A stretch of DNA of 64,000 nucleotides from Sinorhizobium sp. B11 (GCA_039725955.1 CP091034.1:2542001-2606000); one strand, 5' to 3'; counted from the stretch's first letter, positions 7,755 to 16,265 are shown. The notes: generated by a model from the sequence alone, not told the origin. Translations and numbers: made by a program.

Positions 7755-8642
7755 ATGTCCGCAGGTCTCATCGAAGGCTTCCAGCAGCGTCGCCTCCCGG
7801 GCGATGGCCTGGAGATCGACGCGCTTGTCGGCGGAAACGGCCCGCCGCTGCTGCTGCTGCACGGCTGGCCACAGACGCGCATGTGCTGGTCGCGTGTCGC
7901 GCCTGCCCTTGCCGCGCATTTCACCGTCGTCATTCCCGACCTGCGCGGCTATGGCCGCAGCGACAAGCCCGAAGGCAGCGCCGATCACGAGACCTATTCC
8001 AAGTGCGCCATGGCCCGCGACCAGATCGCCACCATGCGCGCACTCGGCTTCGAGCGCTTTGACGTCGGCGCCCATGATCGTGGCGCCCGCGTCGCCTACC
8101 GCCTTGCTTTCGATCATCCCGAAACCGTCACGCGCCTTGCAAGCCTCGACGTCATCCCGACGGCCGACATGTGGGCGCGGATGGGCGCGAAGGAGGCCGT
8201 TTCGGCCTGGCACTGGTCTATGCTGGCCCAGCCGGACGGACTGGCGGAAAAACTTGTCGGCGGTGACCCGGAATGGTTCGTGCGCTACATTCTCGCGCAT
8301 CAATCCGCACCCGGCTTCATCTTTCCGGAAGAAAATCTCGCCGACTATCTCGCCTGCGCCCGCGACCCGCGGAGCGTCCATACCTGGGCCGAGGACTATC
8401 GCGCCGGCTGGACGATCGACCGCGAGCTCGACGAGAAGAACCGCGGCTGGAAGCTCGACATGCCGCTCCTGATGCTCTGGGGCGAGCGCGGCACGCTGAA
8501 AGGCAGGGATGGGCTCGAGCCCTGGCGGGCCTGGGCCGAACAGGTGGAGGGTGAAGCCCTGCCCTGCGGTCATTTCATTCCCGAGGAAGCACCCGATGCC
8601 GTCATCGCGCATTTCACCCGGTTCTTCGGCGCGGCGCGCTGA
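7755..8642 (+). CDS. Alpha/beta hydrolase, haloacetate (fluoroacetate) dehalogenase type
   Basis: A 295-residue alpha/beta hydrolase. The nucleophile motif is HDRGAR with Asp108, not Ser, as in haloacetate dehalogenases. Arg109 and Arg112 would bind the substrate carboxylate. Asp132 and His273 (CGHF) complete the triad, and His153-Trp154 and Tyr215 occupy the halide-pocket positions of characterised fluoroacetate dehalogenases. HGWP and DLRGYGRSDKP are also typical. It would hydrolyse 2-haloacids to 2-hydroxyacids in the cytoplasm. GAGGGAGAAA precedes the ATG. The residue matches are strong; activity on fluoroacetate is inferred. Confidence 0.85.
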   Translation: MSAGLIEGFQQRRLPGDGLEIDALVGGNGPPLLLLHGWPQTRMCWSRVAPALAAHFTVVIPDLRGYGRSDKPEGSADHETYSKCAMARDQIATMRALGFERFDVGAHDRGARVAYRLAFDHPETVTRLASLDVIPTADMWARMGAKEAVSAWHWSMLAQPDGLAEKLVGGDPEWFVRYILAHQSAPGFIFPEENLADYLACARDPRSVHTWAEDYRAGWTIDRELDEKNRGWKLDMPLLMLWGERGTLKGRDGLEPWRAWAEQVEGEALPCGHFIPEEAPDAVIAHFTRFFGAAR

Positions 8643-8685
8643 CGGCCACCTTCGTGCGCGCCGCCGCCATGAAAGCGTCCCGGCT

Positions 8686-9486
8686 TCAGAAAGCCGAGCG
8701 GATGGTGCCGCCATCGACGCGCAGCGTGGCGCCGCTGATATAGCCGGCATGATGGCTTGCGAGATAGATGACGGCAGCTGCGATCTCATCGGGACGGCCG
8801 AGACGGCCGATATCGTTTGGCACCATGTCCTTGACGCAGCCGCTTTCGATGTCCTCCCAGCGATCGCCCCAGCCATGCGCGGGCGCGATCTTTTCCAGGA
8901 GATCCCGCACGGCCGGCACGAGGATCGCGCCGGGCGACACGACATTCGATGTCACGCCCGTATCCTTCAGCCGCCGCGCCAGCGAGACCGCGAGATTGTG
9001 GCGCGCGGCAAGCGACGCTTCGTAATCCGGCTGCATCGGGATCGGCTGCGAGGCCAGGCCGCCACCGATCTGGATGACCCGGCCAAAGCTGCGGCCGACC
9101 ATTGCCGGCACCAATCCCCGGATCATCCTGACGGCCGAGACGACGTTGATCTGATAGGTCTCCACCCAATTGACCGGTGTTGCCGAATGCCAGTCGAGAT
9201 GGTGGTAATGGCCGGCATTGTTGACGAGAATATCGATATCGCCGCCGGCAAGCGCCTGGCGGATAACCGCTTCGGCCCCTTCGTCATCGGCGAGGTCGCC
9301 GATCGCCACATCCGCCCTGCCGCCGGCCGAAACGATGGCCCCGGCCACAGCCTCGGTGCGCGCTCGGTCGCGGCCGTGCACCACGACGGCAGCCCCTTCC
9401 GCCGCAAACATCTTCACCATCGCCTCGCCGAGCCCCGAAGACGAGCCGGTCACGAGAGCCCGCTTGCCGGAAAGCTGCATATCCAT
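8686..9486 (-). CDS. SDR-family oxidoreductase, atypical active site
   Basis: A 266-residue Rossmann protein with the cofactor motif TGSSSGLG (13-20) and NNAG (89-92). The C-terminus (SGATLRVDGG) is typical of classical SDRs. The catalytic site is not: Tyr155 is present but the usual Lys four residues on is Leu159, and the usual Ser about 13 residues before Tyr lies in a GGG stretch (141-143). It may bind NAD(P) without normal dehydrogenase chemistry. I chose the ATG at 9486 because GGAGA lies 6 bases ahead of it. It is divergent from the LysR gene at 9572, which probably controls it. Confidence 0.85.
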   Translation of the reverse strand: MDMQLSGKRALVTGSSSGLGEAMVKMFAAEGAAVVVHGRDRARTEAVAGAIVSAGGRADVAIGDLADDEGAEAVIRQALAGGDIDILVNNAGHYHHLDWHSATPVNWVETYQINVVSAVRMIRGLVPAMVGRSFGRVIQIGGGLASQPIPMQPDYEASLAARHNLAVSLARRLKDTGVTSNVVSPGAILVPAVRDLLEKIAPAHGWGDRWEDIESGCVKDMVPNDIGRLGRPDEIAAAVIYLASHHAGYISGATLRVDGGTIRSAF

Positions 9487-9540
9487 TGTCTTTCTCCATT
9501 TCACGATCTTGGATGAGACAAGAATAGGCGCTAGAGATTA

Positions 9541-9565
9541 TCCCGATTAGCCGTTTAAATCGGGA
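9541..9565. promoter_or_regulatory. LysR-type T-N11-A operator
   Basis: A perfect 7-bp inverted repeat, TCCCGAT and ATCGGGA, separated by 11 bases so that the innermost bases form T-N11-A. This is the classic LysR binding box. It sits between the divergent SDR and LysR genes, just ahead of the LysR start. Confidence 0.75.
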
Positions 9566-9571
9566 CGAACC

Positions 9572-10492
9572 GTGCCGATATTCCGCACAGTAGAGGGCGG
9601 TGGCTTCACCGAAATCAGGGCGGCGATCGCAGTTGCCGAGCATCTGAGCTTCCGCGCCGCCGCCGATGCGCTGTCGATGTCGCCGACGGCGCTGAGCAGC
9701 AATGTGCGCGCGCTGGAGGACCGGCTCGGCATCCGCCTCTTCAACCGCACGACCCGCAGCGTCTCGCTGACCTCCGCCGGCGAGGAGTTCATCGCCAGCG
9801 TAGCCCCTTCGCTGGCCGCCATCGAACAGGCCATGCAGGCTGCCGGCAGCCATGGCACGCGTCCCTCCGGCACATTGCGCATCAACAGCTCGGTCACCGG
9901 CGCCCATGAAATCCTGACACCGCTGATACAGGCCTACATGGCGCGCCACCCGGCCGTACAGGTGGAGCTGTCGAGCGAAAGCCGGCTGGTAGATGTGATG
10001 CTGGAAGGCTGCGACGCCGGCATCAGGCTCGCCGAATCCGTGCCGGCCGAAATGGTGGCCGTGCCCCTGCCCTTCGGTCTCGATTTCTGCGTGGTGGGCG
10101 CGCCCGGCTACTTCGCCGATCACCCGGCGCCGCGCACGCCGCTCGATCTTGCCGCACACAGCTGCATCCGCTCGCGGGCATCGGGCGGGGGCATCTACCG
10201 CTGGGAATTCGAACAGAATGGCGAAACGCTGGAGATCGATGTGCCGGGCGCGCTGACGCTCGACGACCAGTCGCTGATGCTGAAGGCCGCCATCGCCGGC
10301 ATCGGGCTTGCGTATATTTCCCGGGCGATCGCCGCCGAGGCGATCGCCACCGGCAGGCTTGTGACGGTGCTGGAAGACTGGGTGACGGGCTCCTCACCCC
10401 TTTGCCTCTACTACCCGCGCAACCGCAATACTTCCGCGGCACTTCGGGCGCTGATCGATCTGATCCGCGCAGACAGCGGCAGCCGCGGCTGA
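9572..10492 (+). CDS. LysR-family transcriptional regulator
   Basis: A 306-residue regulator. The N-terminal winged helix-turn-helix reads SFRAAADALSMSPTALSSNVRALEDRLGIRLFNRTTRSVSL, split here by its helices; the rest is the effector-binding domain of the PBP2 type. It starts with GTG at 9572, immediately after a T-N11-A inverted repeat, so self-regulation and control of the divergent SDR gene are likely. The effector is unknown. Length is typical. Confidence 0.92.
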   Translation: MPIFRTVEGGGFTEIRAAIAVAEHLSFRAAADALSMSPTALSSNVRALEDRLGIRLFNRTTRSVSLTSAGEEFIASVAPSLAAIEQAMQAAGSHGTRPSGTLRINSSVTGAHEILTPLIQAYMARHPAVQVELSSESRLVDVMLEGCDAGIRLAESVPAEMVAVPLPFGLDFCVVGAPGYFADHPAPRTPLDLAAHSCIRSRASGGGIYRWEFEQNGETLEIDVPGALTLDDQSLMLKAAIAGIGLAYISRAIAAEAIATGRLVTVLEDWVTGSSPLCLYYPRNRNTSAALRALIDLIRADSGSRG

Positions 10493-10662
10493 ACCTGGTC
10501 GACACTGTGGGGTCTCTGCGCCACCAGGCTGAGGAGCGGCAAGGCCCAGCGCAGGCCATCCCATTCCGGCGCATCGAGCGGATCGGCGAGCGGGTCTTTC
10601 CTCTGCCGGCGGCTATGCCTGTGAAGCTCGTTTGTGAGCATGATCCAGTTGAGAAGCATCAT
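10411..10662 (-). CDS. Possible small protein, uncertain
   Basis: An 83-residue frame starting MMLLNWIMLTNELHRHSRRQ, with a good ribosome site (GGAGGC) before its double ATG. It is basic and its tail overlaps the LysR gene by 82 bases on the opposite strand, where its composition looks like a shadow. The start is better supported than the end. It may be real in the 10493-10662 part; no family recognised. Confidence 0.35.
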   Translation of the reverse strand: MMLLNWIMLTNELHRHSRRQRKDPLADPLDAPEWDGLRWALPLLSLVAQRPHSVDQVQPRLPLSARIRSISARSAAEVLRLRG

Positions 10663-10748
10663 CCTGCCTCCATCTATGACAGATGCAACTGAGCTAAGGC
10701 GCGGAGCCCGGCAAAGGTAGACGCGCGGATAAAAGGGGGTTTTCATCC

Positions 10749-11615
10749 GTGAAAGAGGCAAGCTGGGATGACCTGCAGCTCTTCTTCCATGTCGCGACAT
10801 CGGGCGGCCTGACGGGTGCGGCCGCGCGCACGGGCCTCAGCGCCCCGACGATCGGGCGGCGCATGCTGGCGCTGGAGCGGGCGACCGGACGCACGCTCTT
10901 CCGGCGCGGCCCGACCGGCTATCTGCTGGCCAGCGATGGCGAGATGCTGTTCGAGCGCGTTCTCGTCATGCAGGAAGCGGCCGAGGCGATATCGGACTGG
11001 CGCGCCGACGTGCTGACCCTGCCGATCGTTTCGACCGGTGCCGATGCCTGGACGCTGCGCTTCATCGCCGATCATCTATCCGAAGTCTGGAGCCCGAAAG
11101 ACGAATTCCGCATGTGCTACAAGGCGCTCGACACCGGCCAGGACCTGACCTATCGCGAGGCCCATCTCGCCCTGATGCACGGCAGGCCGGAGCGCGGCAA
11201 TTTCGCCACGCGCCGCTCCCTCTCCGTCGCCCACGCAGCCTATCAGGCCGCCACCTTCAGCGCCGGCAATCACAACTGGATTTCACTGGGAACCGAGATT
11301 GCGACAACACCCGCCGACAAATGGACCTTCGAGCAGCCCGACCACTGGATCACCAGCTGGACGAACACGCCGTTGATGCTGCCCCACCTCATCCGCGGCG
11401 GCGCCGGCCGCGGCCTGCTGCCCTGTTTCATGGGCGACGCCGACCCCGGTCTCGTCCGCGCCGGGCCTGTGATCGACAGCCTGACCTATGACATCTGGAT
11501 CACCGTGCACGAGGATGAGCGCCAGCGGCCCGAAGTGCGAACCGTCATCGACAGGCTGAGTGCGCTGTTTGCCGCGCATGCGGGTCTGTTTGCCGGCCAA
11601 TGCGGGCGCCCTTGA
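10749..11615 (+). CDS. LysR-family transcriptional regulator
   Basis: A 288-residue regulator with a recognisable LysR helix-turn-helix (GGLTGAAARTGLSAPTIGRR, then MLALERATGRTLFRRGPTG). The effector domain is divergent and Trp-rich (WTFEQPDHWITSWTNTPLML), typical of a subgroup with short C-terminal domains. It begins with GTG. No divergent partner is obvious: the next genes are on the minus strand and read toward it, so its target is not shown by position. Confidence 0.88.
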   Translation: MKEASWDDLQLFFHVATSGGLTGAAARTGLSAPTIGRRMLALERATGRTLFRRGPTGYLLASDGEMLFERVLVMQEAAEAISDWRADVLTLPIVSTGADAWTLRFIADHLSEVWSPKDEFRMCYKALDTGQDLTYREAHLALMHGRPERGNFATRRSLSVAHAAYQAATFSAGNHNWISLGTEIATTPADKWTFEQPDHWITSWTNTPLMLPHLIRGGAGRGLLPCFMGDADPGLVRAGPVIDSLTYDIWITVHEDERQRPEVRTVIDRLSALFAAHAGLFAGQCGRP

Positions 11616-11621
11616 GCGGCA

Positions 11622-11825
11622 TTACAAGACGGCCGGAGGCGCTCCATGCCGCGGCCATTGCGGCGGCTGCACCGCCGGATGCGTGAGGCCCTCCTCTTCG
11701 GCCTCGTCATCGCAGGCCGTCCGCAGCTTCGACGCGCTGCCCTCGATCTGGTCGAGCAGGGTTTGAACCTCGTCGAACCGGCCGAGAAGGCGATGGGTGA
11801 GTTTCCTGAATCTGCGTCTGGACAT
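11622..11825 (-). CDS. Small hypothetical protein
   Basis: A 67-residue protein starting MSRRRFRKLTHRLLGRFDEV: a basic N-terminus, an amphipathic helix (DEVQTLLDQIEGSASKL), an acidic patch (DDEAEEEG) and a Pro-rich tail. A GGAG site 6 bases before the ATG supports translation. It lies 31 bases downstream of the AraC gene and could be co-transcribed. No known family recognised. Confidence 0.55.
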   Translation of the reverse strand: MSRRRFRKLTHRLLGRFDEVQTLLDQIEGSASKLRTACDDEAEEEGLTHPAVQPPQWPRHGAPPAVL

Positions 11826-11856
11826 GGTGAACTCCTTTGATCCGGAACGCTGCGGA

Positions 11857-12816
11857 TCAAAGAAAGTTCGGCGGGCTCCGCTCTGCCATGTGGCTTGCCG
11901 CCGGCAATCCGCCGTCGCGGCGGAAGGCCCCCGGCGTCGCCCCCGTTTCCCGCTTGAAGACGCGGTTGAAGGCGGCGATCGATTCATAGCCGACGGCGCG
12001 GGCGATTTCGGCAAGCGGCAGCTGCTGATCCTGGATGAGGCGGCTTGCGCGATAGATCCGCCATCCCGTGAGATAATCGAGCGGGCTCTGGCCGACCACT
12101 GCCTTGAACCGCGCGGCAAAGGCCGAGCGCGACATGCCAGAGAGGCGGGCGAGTGTTTCCACCGTCCAGTCCTTTTCCGGCTCGCCGTGCATGGCGTGGA
12201 TCGCCCGCTCCAGATTGGCGTCACCGATGGCCGCAAGCCAGCTCCGCGTCGGCCCGCCAGGCATGGCCGAATAGGCGCGCACCGCATGGACGAAGAGCAG
12301 CTCGAACAGCCGGGCGATGACGGCATCCGAGCCGAGGCCCGGCGCTTCCGTCTCGGCCGCCAGAAGCTCCAGCACCGACTGGAAGGCCAGGCTGCGGTTC
12401 TGGTCGAGCTTCAGGTGCAGAAGCGGCGGCAGGACTTTCGTGAGCGGGCGCGCCTCCAGCCTGTCCATCTGGAACATGCCGCTGACGAAGGTGGTGACGG
12501 CCCCGCCGCCGCCGACCTCGATCCGGTTTCCGACCCGGAGCCTCTCCACCTCGACGCAGGGCATCGGCAGGGAATCCTCATGGTCGTACATGCGGTAGGG
12601 CTCCTCATCCAGCATGATGAAGACATCGCCGCTGCGCAGTGCGATCGGCTCCGGATGGCTGTCCGTCGTCAGGATGCCGGAGCCGCGCACGACGAGCACG
12701 AACTTCACCACCGGCTCTCCCGACGAGGCCCAGGCCCAGGGCGCGCTCGCCTCCAGCCGGGTGAAGGTTGCCTGGCGGATGCTGAAATCCCCCAGAATTT
12801 CCGTCAGCGGATCCAT
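11857..12816 (-). CDS. AraC-family regulator with N-terminal cupin domain
   Basis: A 319-residue regulator. Residues about 10-190 form a cupin-type sensor domain (RSGDVFIMLDEEPYRMYDHED). The C-terminal 100 residues hold two helix-turn-helix motifs ending in the AraC signature (IARAVGYESIAAFNRVFKRE, TGATPGAFRR). I chose ATG at 12816 because GGAGG lies 6 bases ahead of it. It is divergent from the SnoaL/Gfo-Idh/quinone-oxidoreductase operon starting at 12920, which is its most likely target. The inducer is not known. Confidence 0.92.
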   Translation of the reverse strand: MDPLTEILGDFSIRQATFTRLEASAPWAWASSGEPVVKFVLVVRGSGILTTDSHPEPIALRSGDVFIMLDEEPYRMYDHEDSLPMPCVEVERLRVGNRIEVGGGGAVTTFVSGMFQMDRLEARPLTKVLPPLLHLKLDQNRSLAFQSVLELLAAETEAPGLGSDAVIARLFELLFVHAVRAYSAMPGGPTRSWLAAIGDANLERAIHAMHGEPEKDWTVETLARLSGMSRSAFAARFKAVVGQSPLDYLTGWRIYRASRLIQDQQLPLAEIARAVGYESIAAFNRVFKRETGATPGAFRRDGGLPAASHMAERSPPNFL

Positions 12817-12919
12817 TTTCATCCTCCACTTTGGACGAACGAGCAATAATCATGGACGTTTGAAGCTCATACGTCCCGACGTCCGCACCCTATATGGACG
12901 GAAACAAGGACGGAGAGCA

Positions 12920-13390
12920 ATGACAAATCCTGTTTCCACTGAACAGACAGATCCGATCGGCGAGGTCAGGCGCGCCAAGGCGCGCTATTGCCGCTTCATC
13001 GACACGAAGCAATGGGACGATTTCGCCGCCCTGTTGCTGCCCGATGTCGGCATCCGCATGCTCGACCCCGATGGTGGCCTGATCGCCGCCTTCGACGACA
13101 GGGATGCCTTCATGGCGGTGACGACGGCCTTCCTGCAGGGCGCGCGCTCCAGCCATCATATCCACAATGAGGAGATCGACCTGATCTCCGACAGCGAAAT
13201 ATCGGCGATCTGGGCGATGGAAGACATCGTCGTCAACGCCGCCCCCGCCCCCGGCCAGCCGGCGCGCATGCACGGCTACGGTCACTACCACGAGACATGG
13301 AAGCGGACGCCGCAGGGCTGGCGCATCGCGCGGCTTGAGCTGAAGCGCACCATCCTCGAATTCAGCACCAACCAGGAAACACAGCCATGA
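12920..13390 (+). CDS. SnoaL-like / NTF2-fold protein
   Basis: A 156-residue cone-shaped NTF2-fold protein of the SnoaL_4 kind. It has an N-terminal helix (EVRRAKARYCRFIDTKQWD), a central HHIHNEEIDLISD strand pair and a C-terminal YHETWKRTPQGWRIARLEL sheet. Such proteins act as small isomerases, dehydratases or hydroxylase partners on cyclic compounds. CGGAGAG precedes the ATG. It is the first gene of an operon with a Gfo/Idh dehydrogenase (4-base overlap) and an MDR oxidoreductase, under the divergent AraC gene. Confidence 0.85.
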   Translation: MTNPVSTEQTDPIGEVRRAKARYCRFIDTKQWDDFAALLLPDVGIRMLDPDGGLIAAFDDRDAFMAVTTAFLQGARSSHHIHNEEIDLISDSEISAIWAMEDIVVNAAPAPGQPARMHGYGHYHETWKRTPQGWRIARLELKRTILEFSTNQETQP

Positions 13391-14478
13391 GCAAGACACC
13401 GATCCGCGTCGGCATTATCGGCGTTCACCCAGACAAGGGCTGGGCGACCATCGCCCATATTCCGGCACTCGCGCAGCTGCCCGAATTCCGCCTGACCGCA
13501 ATCAGCCACAACAGGCCTGAGGTCGCCAAGGCCGCCGCCGAGAAATACGGCATTCCCCATGCGCTCGGCTCCGCCGATGAACTGATCGGCCATCCCGAGG
13601 TCGATCTCGTCGTCATCAGCGTGAAGGTGACGCATCACCGCGAACTGGTGGAAAAGGCCGTTGCCGCCGGCAAGGCGGTGTTCTCCGAATGGCCGCTCGG
13701 CATGAACCTTGCCGATGCCACCGCCATGCGCGATCTCGCCCGCGACAAAGGTGTCGCCACCAGCATCGGCCTGCAGACGCGCGCCGTCCCGGCCTTTGCC
13801 TATATCAAGGATCTCATCGCCGAAGGTTATCTCGACGAAGTGCTCTCGGCCACCATGGTCGGCTCCGGCATCACCTTCGGCGAAAGCATGAGCGAGACCT
13901 TCGCCTATACGCTCGATCCATCCAAGGGCGTCGGCATGCAGAATGTCGTCTTCGCCCATTCGATCGACGGGCTGACCGATATGCTCGCAAGCCGCTTCGA
14001 AACGGTGACCGGCAATCTCGCCACGCGGCGCAAGACCACCCGCATCGAGGAAACCGGCGAGATCCTGCCGATGACCGTTCCCGATCAGCTCGTTGTCAGC
14101 GGCACGCTGGAAAACGGTGTCGTCGTCGCCGCGCATTTCCGCGGCGGCCTGTCGCGCGGCACGAATTTCCGCATCGAGATCAACGGCACCAGGGGCGACC
14201 TGATCCTGACGAGCCCGGTCGGTTATGTCGGCATCGGCGGCTTCACGCTGATGGGTGCGACCGGCGACGAGACCCTGCACGAGCTGGAGATCCCTGCCCG
14301 CTACGGCGCCTACCGCTTCGCCGAAGGACCGTCGCAGAGTGTGGCGACCGCCTATCTCAGGCTCGCCGCCGATATCACCGACGGCACGCATACCAGCCCC
14401 GATTTCGACGACGCCGTGGCGCTGCACCGGCTGATCGATGCGATCGAGACCAGCGGCGGCAAGCCGCGCAAGCTTTGA
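13387..14478 (+). CDS. Gfo/Idh/MocA-family oxidoreductase
   Basis: A 363-residue NAD(P)-dependent dehydrogenase. The Rossmann N-terminus reads IRVGIIGVHPDKGWATIAHIP; an insertion replaces the usual glycine spacing. The family's EKP position is SEWPLGMNL, so the catalytic Lys is altered to Trp here. The C-terminal domain reads RGTNFRIEINGTRGDLIL. Its ATG overlaps the previous stop (ATGA), so translation is coupled. Resembles galactose/D-xylose 1-dehydrogenase-like proteins in rhizobia; substrate unknown. Confidence 0.85.
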   Translation: MSKTPIRVGIIGVHPDKGWATIAHIPALAQLPEFRLTAISHNRPEVAKAAAEKYGIPHALGSADELIGHPEVDLVVISVKVTHHRELVEKAVAAGKAVFSEWPLGMNLADATAMRDLARDKGVATSIGLQTRAVPAFAYIKDLIAEGYLDEVLSATMVGSGITFGESMSETFAYTLDPSKGVGMQNVVFAHSIDGLTDMLASRFETVTGNLATRRKTTRIEETGEILPMTVPDQLVVSGTLENGVVVAAHFRGGLSRGTNFRIEINGTRGDLILTSPVGYVGIGGFTLMGATGDETLHELEIPARYGAYRFAEGPSQSVATAYLRLAADITDGTHTSPDFDDAVALHRLIDAIETSGGKPRKL

Positions 14479-14490
14479 AGGAGAGAGAAG

Positions 14491-15459
14491 ATGAAAGCTG
14501 TCATCATGAGCGGCCCCGGCGGGCCTGACGTACTGCAACTGACCGAGCAGCCGGAGCCGGTCGCCGGCCCCGGCCAGGTTCTGGTGGAGATTGCCGCAGC
14601 CGGCGTCAATTTCATGGATATCGGTGCGCGCCGCGGCGGCCTCTGGAAGGAGATGCCGAATCCGAAGATCATGGGCGTCGAAGGCGCCGGCCGGGTGCTG
14701 GCCCTGGGTGAAGGGGTGACGGAGTTTCGGCCGGGCCAGCGCGTCGCCTGGGTCTATGGGCCGGGAAGCTATGCCGAGCGCATCGCAATTCCCGCGGGCT
14801 CGCTGGTGCCGGTGCCCGACGATATCGACGACAGGACGGCCGCCGGCGTGATGATGCAGGGCCTGACCGCCAGCCACTTCGCGACGGATTTCTACCCGGT
14901 CCAGTCAGGTGACACAGCCCTCGTCCATGCAGCCGCCGGCGGTCTCGGCCTGCTGCTGACGCAGATTATCAAATCGCGCGGCGGCCGGGTGATCGGCCGT
15001 GTCTCCAGCCAGGAAAAGGCTGCCATCGCCAGGCAAGCGGGCGCCGACCATGTCATCGTCGATCCTGCCGGCACCTTCGCCGACGAAGTGCTGAAGCTCA
15101 CCGGCGGCGAAGGCGTAGACGTCGTCTATGACGGATCGGGACCGGAAACCTTCGCCGGCTCGCTCGCGTCACTGCGCCGCTCCGGCACCTTCTGCTGGTT
15201 CGGCCCCGTTCTCGGCGGCCCCGGCCCGCTCGACATCATGAGCCTGCCGAAAAGCATCAAGATCGGCTATGCCGTCTTCGCCGACCATATCCACACGCCC
15301 GAACTGCTTCGCCGGCATACGGCACAGCTCTTCGAGTGGATCTCGCGGGGTGAGATGACAGTGCATATCGATGCTGCGTACCCGCTGGCCGAAGCGGCAG
15401 GCGCGCATGCCGCGATGGAAAGCCGCGCCACGAAGGGCAAGCTGCTGCTGATACCGTGA
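14491..15459 (+). CDS. Quinone oxidoreductase-like MDR protein
   Basis: A 322-residue medium-chain dehydrogenase/reductase of the zeta-crystallin type. It lacks the structural and catalytic zinc cysteines. Motifs: GVNFMDIGARRG, GVEGAGRVLALGEGV, and the nucleotide site VHAAAGGLGLLLTQ. It reduces quinones or enones with NADPH. A GGAGAGAGAAG site precedes the ATG 12 bases after the Gfo/Idh stop, so it belongs to the same AraC-linked operon. The trio looks like a small catabolic or detoxifying module. Confidence 0.9.
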   Translation: MKAVIMSGPGGPDVLQLTEQPEPVAGPGQVLVEIAAAGVNFMDIGARRGGLWKEMPNPKIMGVEGAGRVLALGEGVTEFRPGQRVAWVYGPGSYAERIAIPAGSLVPVPDDIDDRTAAGVMMQGLTASHFATDFYPVQSGDTALVHAAAGGLGLLLTQIIKSRGGRVIGRVSSQEKAAIARQAGADHVIVDPAGTFADEVLKLTGGEGVDVVYDGSGPETFAGSLASLRRSGTFCWFGPVLGGPGPLDIMSLPKSIKIGYAVFADHIHTPELLRRHTAQLFEWISRGEMTVHIDAAYPLAEAAGAHAAMESRATKGKLLLIP

Positions 15460-15496
15460 TGGACCTGTGGCGGGTGGACCGACAAGGACGCGCCCG

Positions 15497-15916
15497 TCAC
15501 GCCGTCGCCGAACCGCGCGCCCCGACAGGATTGCGTCGGAAGAGTTCGCCGACCAGCCAGCTGTCGAGATAGGCGCGCACTTCGACGATCGTTTCACCCT
15601 GGAAGCGGCAGAGCCAGCAGTAGCGGTTGTCGAAGCGCATGCCGTCGCGGGCCGTCGCCATCGAGCGGAGCTCGACGACCGCCCAGTCGCCGTCGATGAG
15701 GATGTTTTGCGTGGAGAGCCGGGTGCCCTCGGGCAGCACCTTGTGCAGCTTCTCGAAAGTGGCGGCGAAGAATGCCTGCTTGGAGCGGTAATGGCCGGCA
15801 AGCAGATGCGTGCCCATGACCGTCCAGTCCACATCGTCGGCGACATGGGCGAAGAAGCCCGCGCCATCGCCTTGTTCGAGATGCGAAAAGAGTGCCGCGA
15901 CATGCTCTTTGTTCAT
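15497..15916 (-). CDS. SnoaL-like / NTF2-fold protein
   Basis: A 139-residue NTF2-fold protein. It starts MNKEHVAALFSHLEQGDGAG and continues FFAHVADDVDWTVMGTHLLAG, with a later CWLCRFQGETIVEVRAYLDS, all typical of the SnoaL/ketosteroid isomerase-like family. The ATG at 15916 has GGGGGAAG ahead of it. It converges on the quinone-oxidoreductase operon and is a second NTF2-fold gene within 3 kb. Specific substrate unknown. Confidence 0.85.
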   Translation of the reverse strand: MNKEHVAALFSHLEQGDGAGFFAHVADDVDWTVMGTHLLAGHYRSKQAFFAATFEKLHKVLPEGTRLSTQNILIDGDWAVVELRSMATARDGMRFDNRYCWLCRFQGETIVEVRAYLDSWLVGELFRRNPVGARGSATA

Positions 15917-16050
15917 GGCACTTCCCCCTGAGCGGCCGGGATGAACAATGACCTGATGAGAACTGATCGAACCCGATGGAACGGGAACGATGCAGCCATC
16001 GATAGCATGAGTTAGGAAGTGCTGAAATAGCGCGCACCTGCCGCCAGGCG

Positions 16051-16075
16051 GGAACGAACGCCGTTCGGGCAAGTT
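16051..16075 (+). promoter_or_regulatory. Candidate EcfG-type promoter
   Basis: GGAAC at 16051-16055, then 16 bases and AGTT (consensus CGTT): one mismatch from the general-stress consensus. It lies 34 bases before the ATG at 16109. Confidence 0.5.
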
Positions 16076-16108
16076 ATCCGGGCAACAATCACCTGATCGG
16101 ATCGCCCG

Positions 16109-16246
16109 ATGCGAATGCTGATGATGTTAATCCTGGCGCTGATGATCGCATCCGTCGTCGGCATATTGGCGGTGCAGATGTTTGGCGGCGGCAGCGCCAA
16201 GGGCGACAAGCCGCCGGCGGTCATCCAGCAGCCGGAGCCGAAATAG
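16109..16246 (+). CDS. Small single-pass membrane protein (45 aa)
   Basis: Encodes MRMLMMLILALMIASVVGIL followed by a polar tail rich in Gly, Lys and Pro. One membrane helix fills residues 3-24; the tail is probably periplasmic or cytoplasmic and unstructured. A near-consensus EcfG promoter ends 34 bases upstream, which supports expression. It ends 19 bases before the 3' end of the ECF sigma gene on the other strand. No family recognised. Confidence 0.6.
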   Translation: MRMLMMLILALMIASVVGILAVQMFGGGSAKGDKPPAVIQQPEPK

Positions 16247-16265
16247 CGCCCTCACCTTCCGCCCT

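Noticed and set aside
6003..8945. 980-residue minus-strand open frame opposite the ClC and hydrolase genes
   Set aside because: Arg/Gly/Ala-rich composition and full overlap with two clearly recognised genes; an antisense shadow of GC-rich coding DNA.
13285..14877. 530-residue minus-strand frame
   Set aside because: Antisense shadow of the Gfo/Idh and quinone-oxidoreductase genes.
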